Source of the DNA: Spirochaetaceae bacterium bin103
Lineage (GTDB): Bacteria; Spirochaetota; Spirochaetia; SZUA-6; Bin103
Reading direction: 5' to 3'
Length of the DNA: 55,741 nucleotides
Assembly: GCA_002238925.1 (NCBI GenBank)
Contig: MPNH01000035.1
Location: 1-55,741 of the forward strand
The notes beneath the pieces were generated by a model. That model saw nothing but the letters and a program-made list of their open reading frames with translations. It was not told the origin of the DNA and did not search any database. The position numbers and the translations under genes are program-made. Below are positions 53,495-55,741 of the stretch, one piece after another. How positions within the stretch are numbered: the stretch's first letter is position 1; each line of letters opens with the position of its first letter.

Positions 53495-54538
53495 ATGACG
53501 AGGGTGAAGATCGCGATCATAGTTTCGCTTACGGCGATGGCCGTAGTTCTGGCCGGATGCGGTGGGATGGCCGAACGGCCGCCGTCCGACCTCACCGTGA
53601 TGACGTACAACCTGTACATTGGGACCGAGCTGGCGGGACTGTTCGCCGTCACGGACCCGGCGCAGCTTCTCGCCGTAGTCGACGGGATGTACAATAGTGT
53701 GGTGGCGTCCAATGTCCCCGGCCGGCTCGCCGCGATAGCTAAGGCGGTCAAGGAAGAGCGTCCCCATTTCATCGGACTGCAGGAAGTATCCGTGATCCGC
53801 CACCAGGCGAACCCGGAGTTGAACTTCCGCGAGATCCTGATGAGCGCCCTGGAGGCGGAGGGCCTGAACTACAAGGTCGCCGCTGTGATCGAGAATGCAT
53901 CGATCAATCTGTTTGGCTCAGGTGTGACGGACTACGATCTGATCCTGGCGCGTAGCGATGTCGAGATGGCGCGAACGGCGAGCGCAACCTACACGACGCT
54001 GCTTCCCCTGCAGCTTCCGATCCCAGGGGGGGACTTCAAGGTAAAGAGAGGGTATGCGGCGGTCGACGCGACGGTGGGTGGTGTGACGTACCGGGTGGTG
54101 AACACCCACCTGGAGACGACGCTGGAAGCGCTCCCGGAAGCACAGAAGCAGGCGATGCAAGCGATTCGAGGTGCCCAGGCACGGGAACTGGTGGACAGCC
54201 TGAGCGAAGAGGAGCTGCCGGTGATCCTGCTGGGAGACTTCAACACGCCGGCGCCGGACGGACCGGCGTATCAGCTTCTGCTGGCCGCGGGGTATATGGA
54301 CGCTTGGCAGCAGGACGCAGCGGGAAGCGGCAACACGTGTTGTCAGGCAGCGGACCTGAGGAACGAGATGAGTGAGCTGTACATGCGAATCGACCAGATC
54401 TTCGTGAAGGGAGTGAAGCTGAGGGAGTCGGCATCGATCCGCACCGCGACCGTGGGGGACAAGCCGGAAGACCGCCTGGCTACAGGGCAGTGGCCCTCGG
54501 ACCACGCGGGGGTGGTGGCGCATCTGCCGGTAGAGTAG
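53495..54538 (+). CDS. Endonuclease/exonuclease/phosphatase-family lipoprotein
   Basis: A 347-residue secreted hydrolase. The ATG at 53495 opens a lipoprotein signal peptide with lipobox V-L-A-G-C near residue 20. The EEP fold motifs are visible: V-M-T-Y-N-L-Y, F-I-G-L-Q-E-V (metal-binding Glu), L-G-D-F-N-T-P (Asp/Asn), and the final S-D-H-A-G-V-V (catalytic Asp-His). Substrates in this superfamily include DNA, phosphoinositides and sphingomyelin. The membrane-anchored export and the intact active site point to an extracellular phosphodiesterase. GGAG lies upstream of the ATG. Confidence 0.85.
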   Translation: MTRVKIAIIVSLTAMAVVLAGCGGMAERPPSDLTVMTYNLYIGTELAGLFAVTDPAQLLAVVDGMYNSVVASNVPGRLAAIAKAVKEERPHFIGLQEVSVIRHQANPELNFREILMSALEAEGLNYKVAAVIENASINLFGSGVTDYDLILARSDVEMARTASATYTTLLPLQLPIPGGDFKVKRGYAAVDATVGGVTYRVVNTHLETTLEALPEAQKQAMQAIRGAQARELVDSLSEEELPVILLGDFNTPAPDGPAYQLLLAAGYMDAWQQDAAGSGNTCCQAADLRNEMSELYMRIDQIFVKGVKLRESASIRTATVGDKPEDRLATGQWPSDHAGVVAHLPVE

Positions 54539-54824
54539 CGCCGCGCGGGCGGGAAGACCGGACGCTGGACAGTGTGTGCGGGGTGGAAGTGCACCTGTCG
54601 AACGGAACGGAGCTTGGCCCGACGGAGCCGATATCGATTTGATGACGACATAACGGGCAGACGGTATTCTGGGGGAACGAGGCTGGTGACGCGATGTTCC
54701 GATTTGAGAGGCATCATGCTGATTGAGGCGCTGATCCCGGTGCGGGCGGCAGCGAATCTGATCTAGGCGCATCGCGTCCCAACGGCACACGGGAAGCCGC
54801 GTGTTTGAATTCGGAGTGGGTTGA
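54539..54824. other. Intergenic region, 286 bp
   Basis: No gene, repeat or clear promoter seen. The sequence has no convincing coding pattern on either strand and may be decayed. Confidence 0.4.
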
Positions 54825-55253
54825 GTGAGACGCCGCAAACTGCCGCGCCCCCGGTTGAGCTGCCCGGTATGCGGTAGTGCGCCGCGGCTGCCGAGCGATC
54901 TGCGTGAGGAGGTGCGCTGCGGTTGCGGTGCACGACTTCGCATGGCGTTGGTGCAGGCGCGTACGGCGTCACGTACGGCCTCCCGGGAGAGCAGTGCTGC
55001 CGCCCTGCTGGACGGAGTTGTCTGTGCGCGGCCCCGAGAGGTCTACCGTGAGGTTGGATCTGAGCGGCAACGGCAGTGGGGCGCGGCGACGGATACGAGG
55101 GTATCGCCGGGAGCCCGGCTGCTGGTGGTGACCGAGAACGGGAGCGTCTGGAACGGAACCGTGGCTGAGATCGTGGGCAGCGAGGGGAACGGCCATTTGG
55201 TCTCCCTGGTCGGCGGCAAGTGGGAGCCGGTTTCGGAAGATCGCCGGCGGTAA
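54825..55253 (+). CDS. Small zinc-ribbon-like protein
   Basis: A 142-residue protein from a GTG at 54825. An N-terminal C-P-V-C and a R-C-G-C-G pair 17-20 residues later form a possible zinc ribbon. The C-terminal part has a small beta-barrel-like pattern (G-A-R-L-L-V-V-T-E-N-G-S-V-W-N-G-T-V). No family recognised. It has no close neighbour, and the start lacks a strong ribosome-binding site. Confidence 0.45.
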   Translation: MRRRKLPRPRLSCPVCGSAPRLPSDLREEVRCGCGARLRMALVQARTASRTASRESSAAALLDGVVCARPREVYREVGSERQRQWGAATDTRVSPGARLLVVTENGSVWNGTVAEIVGSEGNGHLVSLVGGKWEPVSEDRRR

Positions 55254-55581
55254 CTGCCGTCACACACCTCCGCCCGTGACGCGCGCTGGCGACAGTCACG
55301 ATGCTGGAAGCCACGATGCCGGAAGCGCCGCCGGCGCCCGCGGGCGGTCATCGGTAGCGCGCATGGACCGCGGCGTGCTCAGCCAGTGAAATACCGTCGG
55401 AGGCGAACAGCTCCAGTTGTACCGCGCTCACGGCAGGATCCCGCCTCCGCTGCCGCTCGCACAGTGGTGGCGGTCCGGCACCGGTTGATGGAGGCCGGAC
55501 GACGGACCCTGGGGTACCACACAGTGGTCGCCCCGATGGGAAGTTGCCACAGGAAGCGGGGGGTACTACGCTCGGCGGGAT
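55254..55581. other. Intergenic region, 328 bp
   Basis: No supported gene. Several short frames exist on both strands, none with a start, composition or motif I would trust. Confidence 0.4.
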
Positions 55582-55741
55582 ATGGCACTGAGGTACATTT
55601 TCGCCACCGTCGTATATGCGGTGATCGACATAGGCTGGAACGTCACGCCGGTAGCGCGCGGGATGTATGAGCGGCTGCACGAAGCGAGCGGGAACGATTG
55701 GAGCTTCGGCAAGTCGCCTGACACGTGGGGCGGGGTGGAGG
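55582..55741 (+). CDS. Membrane protein, 5' part (possibly DUF2177-like)
   Basis: Runs off the window after 53 residues. It starts M-A-L-R-Y-I-F-A-T-V-V-Y-A-V-I-D-I-G-W, a membrane helix with an embedded Asp and Trp, then G-M-Y-E-R-L. This arrangement recalls DUF2177 membrane proteins, a weak match. Confidence 0.45.
   Translation, partial: MALRYIFATVVYAVIDIGWNVTPVARGMYERLHEASGNDWSFGKSPDTWGGVE

Overview
The window is a GC-rich bacterial chromosome segment. The left 46 kb is dense housekeeping sequence and the right 10 kb is a mobile or accessory region. A spirochaete is the best guess: an LptD-like barrel is followed by phoH, ybeY, a stand-alone TlyC/CorC CBS protein, pgk, tpiA and secG; there are two bactofilins, many lipoproteins with an L-x-x-C lipobox, and a flavodoxin-like orphan. 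This placement is inferred from gene content and order and was not tested by any search.

Layout. 1-6.6 kb: 3' end of an LptD-like gene, phoH-ybeY-corC-pgk-tpiA-secG. 6.6-13.4 kb: a complete F1Fo ATP synthase operon (a, c, b, delta, alpha, gamma, beta, epsilon) starting 4 bp inside secG. 13.4-26.4 kb: envelope and unknown genes (lipoproteins, flavodoxin-like protein, membrane protein, J-domain protein, SurA-like PPIase, nusB, outer-membrane protein, map-bactofilin pair, LapA-like protein, SPOR protein). 26.4-31.7 kb: purB-guaA, a membrane protein, a BMP-like lipoprotein, a second bactofilin and tRNA-Glu(CTC). 31.7-37.0 kb: a PTS IIA protein and a minus-strand cluster of serine palmitoyltransferase-like enzyme, FabZ-like dehydratase, long-chain acyl-CoA ligase and BioD/DRTGG-like protein, which suggests a special lipid pathway. 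37.1-43.6 kb: TlpA-like thioredoxin, CPBP protease, comEC, rsmA/ksgA, dapA-dapB, a TyrA-like dehydrogenase and tRNA-Lys(TTT). 43.6-46.3 kb: CaiB/BaiF CoA-transferase, an atypical crotonase and a Uma2 protein.

46.4-55.7 kb is the most interesting part. A Recombinase-In-Trio (RIT) element of about 3.35 kb (46465-49813) has three overlapping tyrosine recombinase genes (ritA frameshifted) between 27-bp terminal inverted repeats that match at 26 of 27 positions. Each repeat holds two direct copies of a 10-bp motif, and a perfect 30-bp palindrome built on the same motif abuts the left end. The element sits inside an HNH endonuclease gene: the terminal repeat supplies the stop codon on the right, and a plausible 3' remnant of the gene lies on the left. 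The HNH gene carries an array of 27-residue repeats, a frame break bracketed by two identical 30-bp sequences, and a 5' truncation next to a phage-type integrase gene. An endonuclease/exonuclease/phosphatase lipoprotein, a zinc-ribbon protein and a partial membrane protein close the window.
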